DNA of 64,000 nt from JAVZJR01 sp037447235 (lineage in GTDB: Archaea; Micrarchaeota; Micrarchaeia; Anstonellales; Bilamarchaeaceae), in assembly GCA_037447235.1 (NCBI GenBank), contig JBBIHC010000001.1:62001-126000 (forward strand), in the 5' to 3' direction. A model generated the notes under the pieces. It was not told where the DNA came from and made no database searches. It worked only from the letters and a program-made list of their open reading frames with translations. The translations under genes were made by a program, and so were the position numbers. How positions within the stretch are numbered: position 1 is the stretch's first letter; each line of letters starts with the position of its first letter. Of the stretch, positions 1 through 9,121 are shown piece after piece.

Positions 1-379
1 AAACATATTCCGGAAAATGCGTGTGGTAAGTCACCACAACAGGCAATCCCATTGTTTTGGCAACATGGAGGGCCTTCAGCCCTAGCAGCACAGGTGCGTG
101 GAGGTGGACTGCCGCCACTCCCTCTTCCTCAAGGATTTTCCTTATGTCCCTTCTGTGGGCAACCGACATCCGGTATCCCTTATAGAATGGAAACGGCAGG
201 GACGGCATAAGGCAGGTCCTGATTCTACCTTCTTTTTTTGTTTTCCATTCGTTCTTTTCATTTGGGGCGAGCAGCACAACCTCTGCTTTTTTTGACAGTT
301 CCGGAAGGAAATCCCTAAGGAAAACCACAACCCCGTTCTTTTGCGGCAGGTAAGTATCGCTGACCACCGCGATTTTCAT
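1..379 (-). CDS. GT4-like glycosyltransferase, N-terminal part (cut by window edge)
   Basis: Reading leftward from an ATG at 379, the first 126 residues begin MKIAVVSDTYLPQKNGV and later contain VHLHAPVLLG and TYHTHFPEY. This is the usual N-terminal Rossmann half of family GT4 glycosyltransferases, which move a sugar from a nucleotide donor to a lipid or glycan acceptor at the cytoplasmic membrane face. The donor-binding C-terminal half lies beyond the left edge. The start directly follows the stop codon of the upstream gene (ends at 380), so the two are probably cotranscribed. Substrate cannot be inferred. Confidence 0.8.
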   Translation of the reverse strand, partial: MKIAVVSDTYLPQKNGVVVFLRDFLPELSKKAEVVLLAPNEKNEWKTKKEGRIRTCLMPSLPFPFYKGYRMSVAHRRDIRKILEEEGVAAVHLHAPVLLGLKALHVAKTMGLPVVVTYHTHFPEYV

Positions 380-1543
380 CTATTCACCGCTTTCGTTCAG
401 GCTTTCATTCATCATGCCATCTTCGGTCAGGTTGGAAACAGGCGCTGCCGGCGCGGATGCGTTCAGGCACAACTCCAGTTTGCTTTGGTTGGCCAGGTAA
501 TCGCAATAGGTGCTGTTTTTCCAGGCTCCAGCCAGCTCTATGTAGCAGTCGTCCCTGTAGCCCGAATCGCTCATCAGCAGGCACCAGCTTTCGTTCTTAA
601 GGTAAGGCATCATCCTGATTATGCACTGGTCGGCCTGCGAGCCTGCCAGCCCGCACAGGGAAGGCATATACAACCTGAACGCCAGCATGGAAACGCAGCT
701 TTCCCTCTCTTCCCTGCTCCTTTCAAAACAGGCGCTTAGCGTTTGCTGCGCCTCTATCTCGCTGTCGAAGAGTCCGTAGGCATCTTCACTCAGGTTTTCC
801 GGCATTGCTATCTCTGAAGGAGCGGAGAATTCCCTTACCGTTATTTCCGCTTCATAGTCAACGCCGTTGTATGCATAAGCAACGCGTTTGTAAACCGGGA
901 TGCCATCCGCGTGGCATAGCTTCCAGTCAAAGCGTTTCGGCATATTGGGCGAAAAGCCGTATTTCTCCGCGTCCGCAATGCTCATGTTGGTGTAATCTAT
1001 GCTGTACTCAACCATTGTGCATTTTTTCCCGTCCGCTTCCCTTTCGCTCACGTTCTTTATTGTTATTAGCCCGTTTTCGAACAGCACTTTGGCGAATAAC
1101 TCCTCCTCCTTCTTTATCCTCTCGTCGCTGAAAAACAGGGATTGAAGGTATGCGTAATATCCTTTCAGGGCAGAATCGTTTGTGCCGCTCGTTTCCGAGC
1201 AGGACGCCTGCTCCCTGTACTCAACGCAAAGGAAAGTCCGGTTTCCTGCAAAATAGATTTTTTTAATTCCGATTTGGTCATGCACCTCAACATATCCGGC
1301 TCCCCCGTTTCTTATCAGCGTGTATTGCTTTTCGTAGCCATTAACCTTCTCGGAAAACCCGTAAGTGTAATCCGTTTTGTTAAAGCCGAAACGGACGGTA
1401 TCGTATATTATTTCTTTGCCTCTTGCTTCAAGGCCGTCTGCAGTCTGATTGCCCTGCGGTTTTTCCCCGGGCAGCGAAATTGACACCGCCACCAGGAGGA
1501 GGATTATCGCAACCCCAAGGAACGCTTTTTCGTAATTGTTCAT
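380..1543 (-). CDS. membrane-anchored exported protein with Cys-rich C-terminal repeats
   Basis: Unrecognised 387-aa protein. The chosen start (1543, MNNYEKAFLG) is followed at once by a hydrophobic signal anchor (about residues 8-24), and the rest is polar with several N-x-S/T sequons, so it is probably outside the cell. The last 110 residues contain about nine cysteines in a loose repeat (C-x6-8-C, then roughly 'RDDCYIELA'), a pattern I associate with exported archaeal Cys-rich modules; that association is from memory. An in-frame ATG at 1564 adds only seven residues. It sits directly before the glycosyltransferase, suggesting a surface-glycan or envelope role, which is inference. Confidence 0.6.
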   Translation of the reverse strand: MNNYEKAFLGVAIILLLVAVSISLPGEKPQGNQTADGLEARGKEIIYDTVRFGFNKTDYTYGFSEKVNGYEKQYTLIRNGGAGYVEVHDQIGIKKIYFAGNRTFLCVEYREQASCSETSGTNDSALKGYYAYLQSLFFSDERIKKEEELFAKVLFENGLITIKNVSEREADGKKCTMVEYSIDYTNMSIADAEKYGFSPNMPKRFDWKLCHADGIPVYKRVAYAYNGVDYEAEITVREFSAPSEIAMPENLSEDAYGLFDSEIEAQQTLSACFERSREERESCVSMLAFRLYMPSLCGLAGSQADQCIIRMMPYLKNESWCLLMSDSGYRDDCYIELAGAWKNSTYCDYLANQSKLELCLNASAPAAPVSNLTEDGMMNESLNESGE

Positions 1544-1586
1544 ACGGACACACCCCGCGCCCAATCGCTTATCTTACTCAATCTAT

Positions 1587-1597
1587 TATTTAAAAAA
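1587..1597 (+). promoter_or_regulatory. TATA box for the pilus ATPase gene
   Basis: TATTTAAAAAA lies about 25 bases before the ATG at 1620, the spacing expected for a leaderless archaeal transcript. This supports 1620 as the start rather than the in-frame codon at 1536, which would lie upstream of this promoter. Confidence 0.55.
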
Positions 1598-1619
1598 CAT
1601 TGCCCCGCATATATTTTTG

Positions 1620-3008
1620 ATGCTCGGTTGGAGGGTTCTGAAAGAGGGCGAGTACAGGCTAAACCTGCCGCAGCTCAGCCAGGAAGAGGAAGCGATGGTT
1701 GAAACCATTGAAGAGAGGTTCAGGGAGGCTGCGCGCGCAAAAGAACTGAAAAAGCCAGAGGAAAACAAGGCTTTCATAAGGGACCTGCTTCTCGCCGTTG
1801 CCGAGGAGAACGGGATACTTCTAGACAGCGACCAGGCAGACTATCTTTCCAACGCCGCTTATCTGTACATCTACGGATTTGCATTCCTGGATTATCTTAT
1901 TGCGGACCATGATATAGAAGAGATAAGCGTAATAGGCCTTAACAAGCCGGTTTATGTTTATGTGAGGAATCAGGGCTGGAAAAGCGTCAATGTCTGCTTT
2001 ACAACTGAAAAGGCGGTAGCGGATGTCGTAAACAAGATGGCGCGGGAGCTTGGGAGGCATATCACGCTGCAGAACCCGAGATTGGACGCGATGCTTCCTG
2101 ACGGCAGCAGGCTGCACGCTTCCCTTCCGCCGGTGTCCGGTGGGGAAATAACGATAAGAAAATTCAGGGCAAGGCCGTTCTCTCCAAAGGAACTGAGCGA
2201 CCTTGGGGCGGCCACTGCCGAAGCGCTTGCCTTCATTTCGCTTGCGATGCAGGGGGACAATTCTGTGGTGATAGGGGGCAACACCGGAAGCGGCAAGACG
2301 ACATTGCTGAACGCCCTTTTCTCCTTTGTTCCGGCCAACGAGAGGGTGATAATAGCCGAAGAAACCCCTGAAATAAACATCCCGCACGCCCACCAGCTGC
2401 GCCTTGTCGCCAACCGCGATATGGGCATCACGCTGAAGGATTTAATGTACGACACATTGAGAATGAGGCCGGACCGGATGATCGTGGGCGAAGTGAGGAA
2501 CAAGACCGAGTTTGAGGCGCTTTTTGATGTCTTGCTTGCCGGCCAGGCAAGGGGTTGTTACGCCACCATCCACGCGCAGGGCTCTGCCGAAGCGGTGCAG
2601 AGAATGAAGAGTTTTGGCATAACCGATACTGACCTGAACGCCATCGACTGCCTCATAATCCAGAGGCGCATGCTTGTCTACGACCATAAAAAGAGGAAAA
2701 ACTCCGAGATAAGGAGAATGACTGAAATAGCGGAAATCTCCCCGCATGGGGCAAACCTGGTTTTTGCGCGCGAAAAGGGCGGCAGGCTAAAGTTCAGGAA
2801 AAGCGAAAGAATGCTTGAAAAAACAGCCAACAGCTTTAACATGTCAATGAAGGAGCTTCTGCAGGAATGGCGTTTCAGGACGCAGGTTATAGAAAAATCG
2901 CCGGCGGCTTTCTCCGACTTCTTCGGCAATTTCCAGAGCAGAATACACGGGCTGGGGGAAAAACGACAGAAAGTCGAGGGGAAAAATGCTGCTAAAAAGC
3001 ATCGTTGA
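1620..3008 (+). CDS. type II/IV secretion (archaeal pilus) ATPase, TadA/PilB family
   Basis: A 462-aa hexameric ATPase of the GspE/TadA/ArlI superfamily, which powers assembly of type IV pilus-like filaments from the cytoplasm. Walker A is GNTGSGKTT at residues 220-228; the Asp box region (VIIAEETPEI), Walker B (RMIVGEVRN) and His box (YATIHAQG) follow in order. Archaeal members are usually about 450-550 aa, so it is full length. The 3' end overlaps the TadC-like gene by 23 bases, the standard ATPase-platform pair. No prepilin gene is adjacent, so whether it makes an adhesive pilus, an archaellum-like filament or a secretion pseudopilus is unresolved. Confidence 0.9.
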   Translation: MLGWRVLKEGEYRLNLPQLSQEEEAMVETIEERFREAARAKELKKPEENKAFIRDLLLAVAEENGILLDSDQADYLSNAAYLYIYGFAFLDYLIADHDIEEISVIGLNKPVYVYVRNQGWKSVNVCFTTEKAVADVVNKMARELGRHITLQNPRLDAMLPDGSRLHASLPPVSGGEITIRKFRARPFSPKELSDLGAATAEALAFISLAMQGDNSVVIGGNTGSGKTTLLNALFSFVPANERVIIAEETPEINIPHAHQLRLVANRDMGITLKDLMYDTLRMRPDRMIVGEVRNKTEFEALFDVLLAGQARGCYATIHAQGSAEAVQRMKSFGITDTDLNAIDCLIIQRRMLVYDHKKRKNSEIRRMTEIAEISPHGANLVFAREKGGRLKFRKSERMLEKTANSFNMSMKELLQEWRFRTQVIEKSPAAFSDFFGNFQSRIHGLGEKRQKVEGKNAAKKHR

Positions 3009-4590
3009 AATTTCCGAACGCCTTCCGGGCGTTGGGCTTGAAAGCAGGATGCTCGGCTCCCTGGTAAAGCTCTATCCTGAAGCCAGCAAAGAAAAATACA
3101 CGACCGCAGCCATTTTATTCAGCGCGGTCTTCGCAATTTTTTTATTTATAATTCTGATTCCATTTGAGCCTGACTTCGTGTTGTTTTCTGCGCTCGTGCT
3201 TGTTGCAGGACTTTTGGCATTTTTGTTTGTGCTTGCCCTCCCTTCATTTGAGCTCAGGCGGAGAACAAAGCTAATGGAGGCCGAGATGCCTTTCGTGCTC
3301 AGGACCATAGGGATGCTGAGAAACATGAAGATAAGCTTCATAAAATGCCTTCAGATGGCTGCAGATGAGGAAACCGAGATTTCGGCAGCGCTGAAAGAAA
3401 TCGTGCGCGATGTTAGCATGGGCATCACACTTGAAAAATCCTTTGCCAGGTTCGCATCGCTTTTCTCTTCATATACGATAAAAAGGGCGCTTTCGCAGAT
3501 GCTCTCTGCTTATGAGGTCGGGACATCTGGGGCTGAGATGCGCAGGATAGGAGACGAGCTTCTTTCGGTCCAGCAGCACGAATTAAGGGAAAGCGCATCA
3601 AAAAACGCGATATTCGGCATGCTTTTCATAATGTCAGCTGCAATCCTGCCGACTTTTTTTATGATTTATGTGATGCTTGGCGGCTATGGCGTTGGCGGCG
3701 CCTTTGACAGATTTACGATATTCCTTGCCATGTTTTTGGTGTTCCCGGCAATCAGCGCCCTTATACTAATTGTCAGCAAGGCAACCGTTCCCTACTCCCC
3801 GCTGATGCCAAAGGCATCCGTGCTGGACGCAGGCGTGATGGCGTGCGCCGCTCTTTTTGTAATTACGTTTTTGCTGGAGGATGAAGCGCTAAGGCTTGTT
3901 GCCGCCTTTGCCGCAGTTGTCCTGCTGCTTTGGAGAACATACGAAAATTACAAAAAAGAGAGCAGGGCTGAGGAAATAGAGCATTATCTGCCGGATGCGG
4001 TTTTTTCTGTCGCCGCGCTTCCGAAATCAGCAAAGATGGAGAAAATATTTGAGATGATCGCGCAAGGCGGCTATGGGGCGCTTTCCGAGGAAGCATTGAC
4101 CGCGAAAAGGCAGTTGGCCAGCAACATAGGAAGCGACAGGGTGCTTGAGGACCTTTGGAGGAGAAACAATTCCCCTGCCTTGAAGAAGGTTTGCGTGATG
4201 CTCAGGCACGCATATGACACAAACTCCATAGACCAGCTGCATTCCATCGCGGAGGACCTCCTGAAAAACTTTGAGATAAGGCGGGAAAGGGCGGCGCTAA
4301 TGTCAATGCAAAAATACACGATGATGTTCGGCGCCGTGATAATCCCGTTTATATTGAAAATAGCCCTATCCCTCGTCGGCAGCCTTACCGGCTTTTTTGC
4401 AGAAAACAACGCTGCTGTGGGAGAAACCATCTCCCATATCTCCTCCATAATACCCACTTATCTGGTTATGTACGCCCTCATCTCGTCCTTTTACATCGCG
4501 GACATTGAAGGCAAAAAATCCCGCTCCGCGCTTTATTTTCTGCTTCTTTCAGCGGCCAGCATCCTGGTTTTTATGTTTTTCTCAATCTAG
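2986..4590 (+). CDS. TadC/ArlJ-like pilus assembly platform protein (T2SSF)
   Basis: A 534-aa polytopic membrane protein with two copies of the T2SSF-type architecture: a helical cytoplasmic segment (residues about 85-200, and again about 330-440), each followed by hydrophobic helices. This is the inner-membrane platform on which the partner ATPase acts to extract and polymerise prepilins. It overlaps the ATPase gene by 23 bases, which implies translational coupling. Assignment rests on topology, length and gene pairing rather than on a short signature motif. Confidence 0.82.
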   Translation: MLLKSIVEISERLPGVGLESRMLGSLVKLYPEASKEKYTTAAILFSAVFAIFLFIILIPFEPDFVLFSALVLVAGLLAFLFVLALPSFELRRRTKLMEAEMPFVLRTIGMLRNMKISFIKCLQMAADEETEISAALKEIVRDVSMGITLEKSFARFASLFSSYTIKRALSQMLSAYEVGTSGAEMRRIGDELLSVQQHELRESASKNAIFGMLFIMSAAILPTFFMIYVMLGGYGVGGAFDRFTIFLAMFLVFPAISALILIVSKATVPYSPLMPKASVLDAGVMACAALFVITFLLEDEALRLVAAFAAVVLLLWRTYENYKKESRAEEIEHYLPDAVFSVAALPKSAKMEKIFEMIAQGGYGALSEEALTAKRQLASNIGSDRVLEDLWRRNNSPALKKVCVMLRHAYDTNSIDQLHSIAEDLLKNFEIRRERAALMSMQKYTMMFGAVIIPFILKIALSLVGSLTGFFAENNAAVGETISHISSIIPTYLVMYALISSFYIADIEGKKSRSALYFLLLSAASILVFMFFSI

Positions 4591-4598
4591 TTGCATTT

Positions 4599-5657
4599 AT
4601 GGACATCGTAACTGAGTTCGCTTATGCTTTCAACAGCGGCTGGCTTGGCCAAGTAAGTTCCTTTCTGGATAACGACATAACATATGCTGTAATCCTGCTT
4701 TGCGCTGTTTTGCTAGGAGAGAGAAGACCGAAAAAGTTAGTCAAGATATTTTCTGCCATTGCGCTAGCGCTGGTCTTGTCCTACGCCTTAAAAGCCGCCT
4801 TTGCGGTGGAGCGGCCGTGTGTTTCGCTCGGGCTGGAAAACTGCCCCGCGGACTACTCCTTTCCAAGCCTTCACGCGATAACCGCGTTTGTCACCATGGT
4901 ATCGTTCCTTAACAAAAGAAGCTTCTGGCTTTATCTTATTTTTGCGCTTTTCGTCTCGTTCAGCCGGCTGGTTCTCGCTTTCCACAGCTTCAGGGACGTC
5001 GCAGCCGCCCTTGCGCTCGCGCTCGCGGTCTACAATGCCGTGGATGTCCTTATGCCTGGGGCAAATGAAAAAATTGCCGGAAGAAGCCGGAAGCTGGACG
5101 GGGGCGGCGAAGTCAGGCGGCAGGCCTTCCATATGTTCCTCGCTCTTTGCGCCCTGGTGGTTTTTGCAATTTATGGCAGGGGGGCGCTGATGGGAGCGAC
5201 ATTTGCCATTCTCATCGCCGGCCTTCTTTTTGTCAATTTTGCCTCCCTGGGCAAGACCAATTTCCTGATTGACTGGTTCATAAGGAACTTTGAGCGGCCG
5301 GGCGTGAGGTTTCCAGGTTGGGGCTCTGCCTGCTACGCCACAGGGGTGCTTTTGCTTGCGGCTTTTCTGACAGAACCAAGCCTCATAATCGCATCGCTTC
5401 TTATTTTGGGCTTTGGTGACGCCTTTTCAACGCTGATCGGCAGGATGGGGAAAATACCATTGCCTTACAACAAGGGCAAGAGTGTTGAAGGAACGCTGGC
5501 TTTCTTCCTTTCTTCTTCGCTTTTGTCCTGGTTTTTTATAGGCCCCCTTGCGCTTGTGGCTTCTGCTGTTGCCGCGCTTGCAGAAAGCTTTTCCCTGGGG
5601 CTGGACGACAACATACTGATCCCCCTGGTTCTCATAGCGCTTTTCTCGCTTTTGTAG
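4599..5657 (+). CDS. fusion of PAP2 lipid phosphatase and dolichol-kinase-like domain
   Basis: A 352-aa membrane protein with two recognisable halves. Residues 1-150 carry the PAP2 triad: K65-x6-R72-P73, PSLHA at 89-93, and SR(122-123)-x5-H129-x3-D133. From about residue 172 a second domain resembles the SEC59/dolichol kinase/CTP-dependent family: RRQAFHM, then GFGDAFSTLIGRMGK and NKGKSVEGTLAFF, and a late AESFSLGLDDN. PAP2 enzymes remove phosphate from polyprenyl pyrophosphates; dolichol kinases re-phosphorylate the alcohol. One polypeptide could therefore recycle the glycan carrier lipid, which is inference. It lies 8 bases after the pilus platform gene. Confidence 0.75.
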   Translation: MDIVTEFAYAFNSGWLGQVSSFLDNDITYAVILLCAVLLGERRPKKLVKIFSAIALALVLSYALKAAFAVERPCVSLGLENCPADYSFPSLHAITAFVTMVSFLNKRSFWLYLIFALFVSFSRLVLAFHSFRDVAAALALALAVYNAVDVLMPGANEKIAGRSRKLDGGGEVRRQAFHMFLALCALVVFAIYGRGALMGATFAILIAGLLFVNFASLGKTNFLIDWFIRNFERPGVRFPGWGSACYATGVLLLAAFLTEPSLIIASLLILGFGDAFSTLIGRMGKIPLPYNKGKSVEGTLAFFLSSSLLSWFFIGPLALVASAVAALAESFSLGLDDNILIPLVLIALFSLL

Positions 5658-5664
5658 TGGTTTT

Positions 5665-6405
5665 ATGCCGGTTGTTTTTTACACAAGCAGGAATGCCGCA
5701 AGCAGGAACATAGCCGACGAATTCTTCTCATTATGCCCTAAAGGAGTGGAAATAATTGACACTAAAGCGGAAAGCGTACTTGAACTGCCGGATATCGAAA
5801 GCGATTATGCAGTGGTTTTAAGCCCGCACAGGAGCAGGACAGCGGGGAAGATGATAACCGCCCATTTTCCAGGCAACTGGGGGACTGCGGAAATGGGCGG
5901 AAAGGACAGGACGCTTAATATTGCCTATGCAAGCAGGATAAAGGAATTCATAAAAAGCGCAGCGCGGCTTGCAGAAGGGAGCGGTTGGCCCGTTTGCATG
6001 GAGGCGGATCATCACGGGCCTACCCCGGTAAAGCCGATAATATTCGTTGAAATAGGAAGCAGCGAGAACGAGTGGGCAAGCAGGGAAGCTGCGGGGATAG
6101 TTGCGAAGGCAACGGCGGATATGCTGAAAAGCACGGCAACATACGAGTCGGTTTTTGGCGTTGGCGGCGGCCATTACGCAAAAGAATTCACGCAACTTAT
6201 GCTAAAAAGCGGATTGGCTGTGGGCCACATACTGCCGAAGTACTCGATAGACGGCATTGATTATGGCCTGTTCCTCCAGGCGATAAAAAAAAGCGTTGAG
6301 AAAACCAGTTCTGTTGTTTTGCTAAAGGAGCAGACGAACCTTAGCCAGAAGGAAAAGATAAGGGAATTTTGCGCAAGGGCAGGAGTTGCCTATTCTGAAA
6401 TATAA
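5665..6405 (+). CDS. dtdA: D-aminoacyl-tRNA deacylase, archaeal/plant type
   Basis: A 246-aa protein with the DtdA (GEK1) family hallmarks: the S-P-H-R-S block near residue 53, HFPGNWG, the ADHHGPTPVKP block (about 113-123) and GGGHYAKEFT followed by GHILPKYSI. These enzymes hydrolyse D-amino acids wrongly attached to tRNA, protecting translation. Length matches the archaeal family (about 250-280 aa). It starts 7 bases after the PAP2/dolichol-kinase gene, so it is probably the last gene of that transcript. The next gene is convergent. Confidence 0.88.
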   Translation: MPVVFYTSRNAASRNIADEFFSLCPKGVEIIDTKAESVLELPDIESDYAVVLSPHRSRTAGKMITAHFPGNWGTAEMGGKDRTLNIAYASRIKEFIKSAARLAEGSGWPVCMEADHHGPTPVKPIIFVEIGSSENEWASREAAGIVAKATADMLKSTATYESVFGVGGGHYAKEFTQLMLKSGLAVGHILPKYSIDGIDYGLFLQAIKKSVEKTSSVVLLKEQTNLSQKEKIREFCARAGVAYSEI

Positions 6406-6414
6406 GCCGGCTGC

Positions 6415-7026
6415 TCAAAAACCGAAGAGATCGTTCATGTCTATCGGCTTTGCGCCTTCCCTGATTATCTTTTTTTCAACTAAATCAACAAGCACGGACG
6501 GCTGCTCGTATTTTGTCTGCCCCGCGTCTATTGCCAAGTCAGCCGCTTCAAGCACTTCCCTGCTTATCCCGGAAAAAGTGTGCGGCGGGGCTTCGCCTGT
6601 TTTGTTGGCGCTTGTAGTGACCATTGGTTTTTTGAATTTCTCGCAAACAGCCGTGCAAAATGCATGCTCTGGAATTCTTACTCCAAGCGTCAGCGTGGTC
6701 GTTGCCGCGATAGGCCTGTGGACCTTCAGTATGAATGTGTAAGGGCCCGGCAGGTATTTTTTCAGTATTAGTTCCTCGGCAAAATTTACCACGCAGTACT
6801 CCTCTATCATGCTCAGGTCAGCCATTATGACCGAAAACGGCTTTTCTTTCTCTATCCCCTTTATTTCCCTGACCTTCTCAACCACGGCCGGGCTCGTCGC
6901 GTCCCCCCCAATGCCGTATACAGTGTCTGTCGGGTAGATGACTATTCCGCCTTCTTCAAGCACTTTCACAGTTTCATCTATGGTATTTTGAAGACGGCCC
7001 TTTTCAAGTTTTATTATTCTTGCCAT
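6415..7026 (-). CDS. tsaC: L-threonylcarbamoyladenylate synthase (Sua5/YrdC/TsaC)
   Basis: A 203-aa YrdC-fold protein making threonylcarbamoyl-AMP for the t6A modification at tRNA position 37. Typical elements are IVIYPTDTVYGIGGDA, KGIEKEKPFSVIM, LPGPYTFILK, LGVRIPEH and TTSANKTGE. The start at 7026 (MARIIKLEKG) is preferred: the reading frame stays open to 7176, but that extension would overlap the end of the LysRS gene. The chosen start sits four bases after that gene's stop, so the two probably form an operon. Only the single YrdC domain is present; the Sua5 C-terminal domain is absent. Confidence 0.9.
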   Translation of the reverse strand: MARIIKLEKGRLQNTIDETVKVLEEGGIVIYPTDTVYGIGGDATSPAVVEKVREIKGIEKEKPFSVIMADLSMIEEYCVVNFAEELILKKYLPGPYTFILKVHRPIAATTTLTLGVRIPEHAFCTAVCEKFKKPMVTTSANKTGEAPPHTFSGISREVLEAADLAIDAGQTKYEQPSVLVDLVEKKIIREGAKPIDMNDLFGF

Positions 7027-7030
7027 CGCA

Positions 7031-8533
7031 CTACCCTGCCTTTTCCTTAACTTTTTCCACCCCAATGGCGTGGATAAGCTTGCCCAGCCTCGGCCCCATG
7101 TCTTTTTCAATGATCCATCTGTAACATTCTTTAAAAAGTTGCTGGGGCTGCATCCCCAAATCAGCGGCAGCGGCAAATACCGCGTCGTGGATTTCCTTCG
7201 CGTCCATCTGCCCGTTCAGTGAGCGGATGTATTTCCTGACAGCCTCGCCCGGCTCGCTGCCCATCCTTATTTCAAAAACATACCTGTCCGGCACAAGGCC
7301 TTTTTTGAACCAGGTTTCAATGTACTTTTTTAGGTAGTTGACGCCACTGCTGTCGCCTACAAGTTCGCCAACCTTTTTCCAATCCCCGTAGATGTTGCGG
7401 TATATTATCATATCGGCTATGTCGGCTTTCCATATGTGCTTGGCCTCGCAAAGTTCAAAGCTTATGGCTTTTTTATAGTCTGCCCTTGTTATCGCCGGAT
7501 CGTCTTTTTTTATTGTTGATGCATGATGGAAGTCCTCCAGAATATTGAAAAGCGTGTCCTTATTTATCGCGAGTTCCTTGTCTTCGTCAACATCTGGCTT
7601 GAACAAAACATACTTTATTATCTCAGGCGGTAGCAGGGCAAGCAGCTCGTTGACAGTGTGCCCTATCCCTTTGCTCTTGCTGTATTTCTTTCCCAAATAC
7701 TTCAGAAGCCCGAACTTATAGAGGTAGGGGGGCTCCTCGTTGTATATCTGCCTGTGCACAGCCACCAGCGTGCTTATCGTGCCCCCCGGGCTGTGATGGT
7801 CGATGCTTCCCCCTTCAACCGTGACATTGAGGAACTTTTGCCGTGTCGGCCAGTCAAGCCGGAAGAGAAGCTTATACCTGTGGTTTTCTATCCTGTCTTC
7901 GCCGATATGGCCGCATTTGCTGCACCTGTACCTGTATCTGCCCTTGTTGTACTCCAGCACGGTATTTCTTGCAAGATTCCTGCATTTTTCGCACAATGGC
8001 ACTATGGGAAACCAGTCGGCAGGCATTTCCTTTCGGTTTGAGCTTACCCTCACTATCTCCTTGGCTTCGTCCTTCCTTTCGCAAAGCATTTTCGCGTATT
8101 CGTCGTATCTGCCAGCGCGGTAAAGTTCGCTTGCCCTGAGGAACTCCAGGGTTACGCCAAAGGCCTTCATTATCTCTTTTGTTTCAGCGATGAAATGCTC
8201 CGCGAAACTTCCATGGCAGCCAGCCGGGTCGCGCGCGATTGAAAGCGGCATTCCCATATCTTCCTCTATTATTCTTCCATGCGCTTTCAGCGGTTCCGGC
8301 ACCGCATCAAGATCGTCAAAATCGTCGGATACGAAGACATAGCGGACATCGCCGTGTTTTTTCAGCTGCCTGCTTATCGCATAGGCGAAAAGGAACTCGC
8401 ACAATGTTCCGGGGTGTACCGGGCCGCTTGGCGTTATTCCGGCTGCCACCACGAATGGCGGTTTTTTTGTTTCTGCCGCTTTTTTGGCGATTATTTCGGA
8501 CCAGTGAAGGCTCTTGATGTCTGCTTCGGCCAT
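7031..8533 (-). CDS. lysS: lysyl-tRNA synthetase, class I
   Basis: A 500-aa class I LysRS, the form used by most archaea and a few bacteria. The HIGH-like motif is in PSGPVHPGTLCEF (residues about 32-44) and the KMSKS-like motif in KKYSKSKG. A four-Cys zinc knuckle (CEKC..., then CSKC) lies near residues 180-215, and the alpha-helical cage for the anticodon is C-terminal. It charges tRNA-Lys with lysine using ATP. A short AT-rich divergent promoter region separates it from the dephospho-CoA kinase gene. Confidence 0.95.
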   Translation of the reverse strand: MAEADIKSLHWSEIIAKKAAETKKPPFVVAAGITPSGPVHPGTLCEFLFAYAISRQLKKHGDVRYVFVSDDFDDLDAVPEPLKAHGRIIEEDMGMPLSIARDPAGCHGSFAEHFIAETKEIMKAFGVTLEFLRASELYRAGRYDEYAKMLCERKDEAKEIVRVSSNRKEMPADWFPIVPLCEKCRNLARNTVLEYNKGRYRYRCSKCGHIGEDRIENHRYKLLFRLDWPTRQKFLNVTVEGGSIDHHSPGGTISTLVAVHRQIYNEEPPYLYKFGLLKYLGKKYSKSKGIGHTVNELLALLPPEIIKYVLFKPDVDEDKELAINKDTLFNILEDFHHASTIKKDDPAITRADYKKAISFELCEAKHIWKADIADMIIYRNIYGDWKKVGELVGDSSGVNYLKKYIETWFKKGLVPDRYVFEIRMGSEPGEAVRKYIRSLNGQMDAKEIHDAVFAAAADLGMQPQQLFKECYRWIIEKDMGPRLGKLIHAIGVEKVKEKAG

Positions 8534-8593
8534 ATCGCTTCCCCCAAACCTTTCTGATTAAATTTAAAAATACTATTTTAAATACATTCTCAA

Positions 8594-9121
8594 ATGAGAA
8601 GGGACAGGACGCTGATCTTTTTTGGCGGGAAGGAGAAGAAAGAATTGCGAAAGCCTTTTGGCAGGTTTGTCACCATAGGGCAGGTCAAAAAAACAAGGCG
8701 GAAGATAATTTCAGTCGGGGACGAGACAACACTGAACCTTATTGGCGCCGGCGCAAAGCCGTATCTTGCGGTATGCGACTTCAGGATAAAGCGGGCTGGG
8801 ATAAAAGCGGGGGAGCGAAAAAAGATAATGCGCGCTTTTGGCGGGGTTTTGCGCACTTATAAAAACGCGCCGGGCACCCTGTCGCTCCGTTTGCTGAAGA
8901 ACGCAAAAAACGATATAAAAAACAGGGGCCTGATAAGGATAATCGGCGAGGAGGACATAACCGCATTGGCATTTATGCTATGGGGCGGTAAGAATCATCT
9001 GGTTCTTTACGGGCAGCCGGGCTTGGGGATGGTCGCTGTCAAACCTGAGAGCAAAAAGCTTAAGGCAAGAATAAAAAAACTGCTTGGCGGGCGTTTTAAC
9101 CGCCACCGCCCTTCATCATAA
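8594..9121 (+). CDS. GTP-dependent dephospho-CoA kinase (DUF359)
   Basis: A 175-aa member of the archaeal DUF359 family, shown in Thermococcus to be the GTP-dependent kinase for the last step of CoA synthesis. Matching blocks are GDETTLNLIGAGAKPYLAV, CDFRIKR, the IIGEEDITALAFML segment and YGQPGLGMV. The ATG at 8594 lies about 25-30 bases after AT-rich TATA-like sequence (TTTAAAAATACTATTTTAAA, about 8559-8583), suggesting a leaderless mRNA. Its 3' end overlaps the convergent small membrane protein gene by 26 bases. Confidence 0.85.
   Translation: MRRDRTLIFFGGKEKKELRKPFGRFVTIGQVKKTRRKIISVGDETTLNLIGAGAKPYLAVCDFRIKRAGIKAGERKKIMRAFGGVLRTYKNAPGTLSLRLLKNAKNDIKNRGLIRIIGEEDITALAFMLWGGKNHLVLYGQPGLGMVAVKPESKKLKARIKKLLGGRFNRHRPSS

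Noticed and set aside
7027..7176. N-terminal extension of TsaC by 50 residues
   Set aside because: It overlaps the LysRS coding sequence in another frame, and the YrdC domain starts at 7026.
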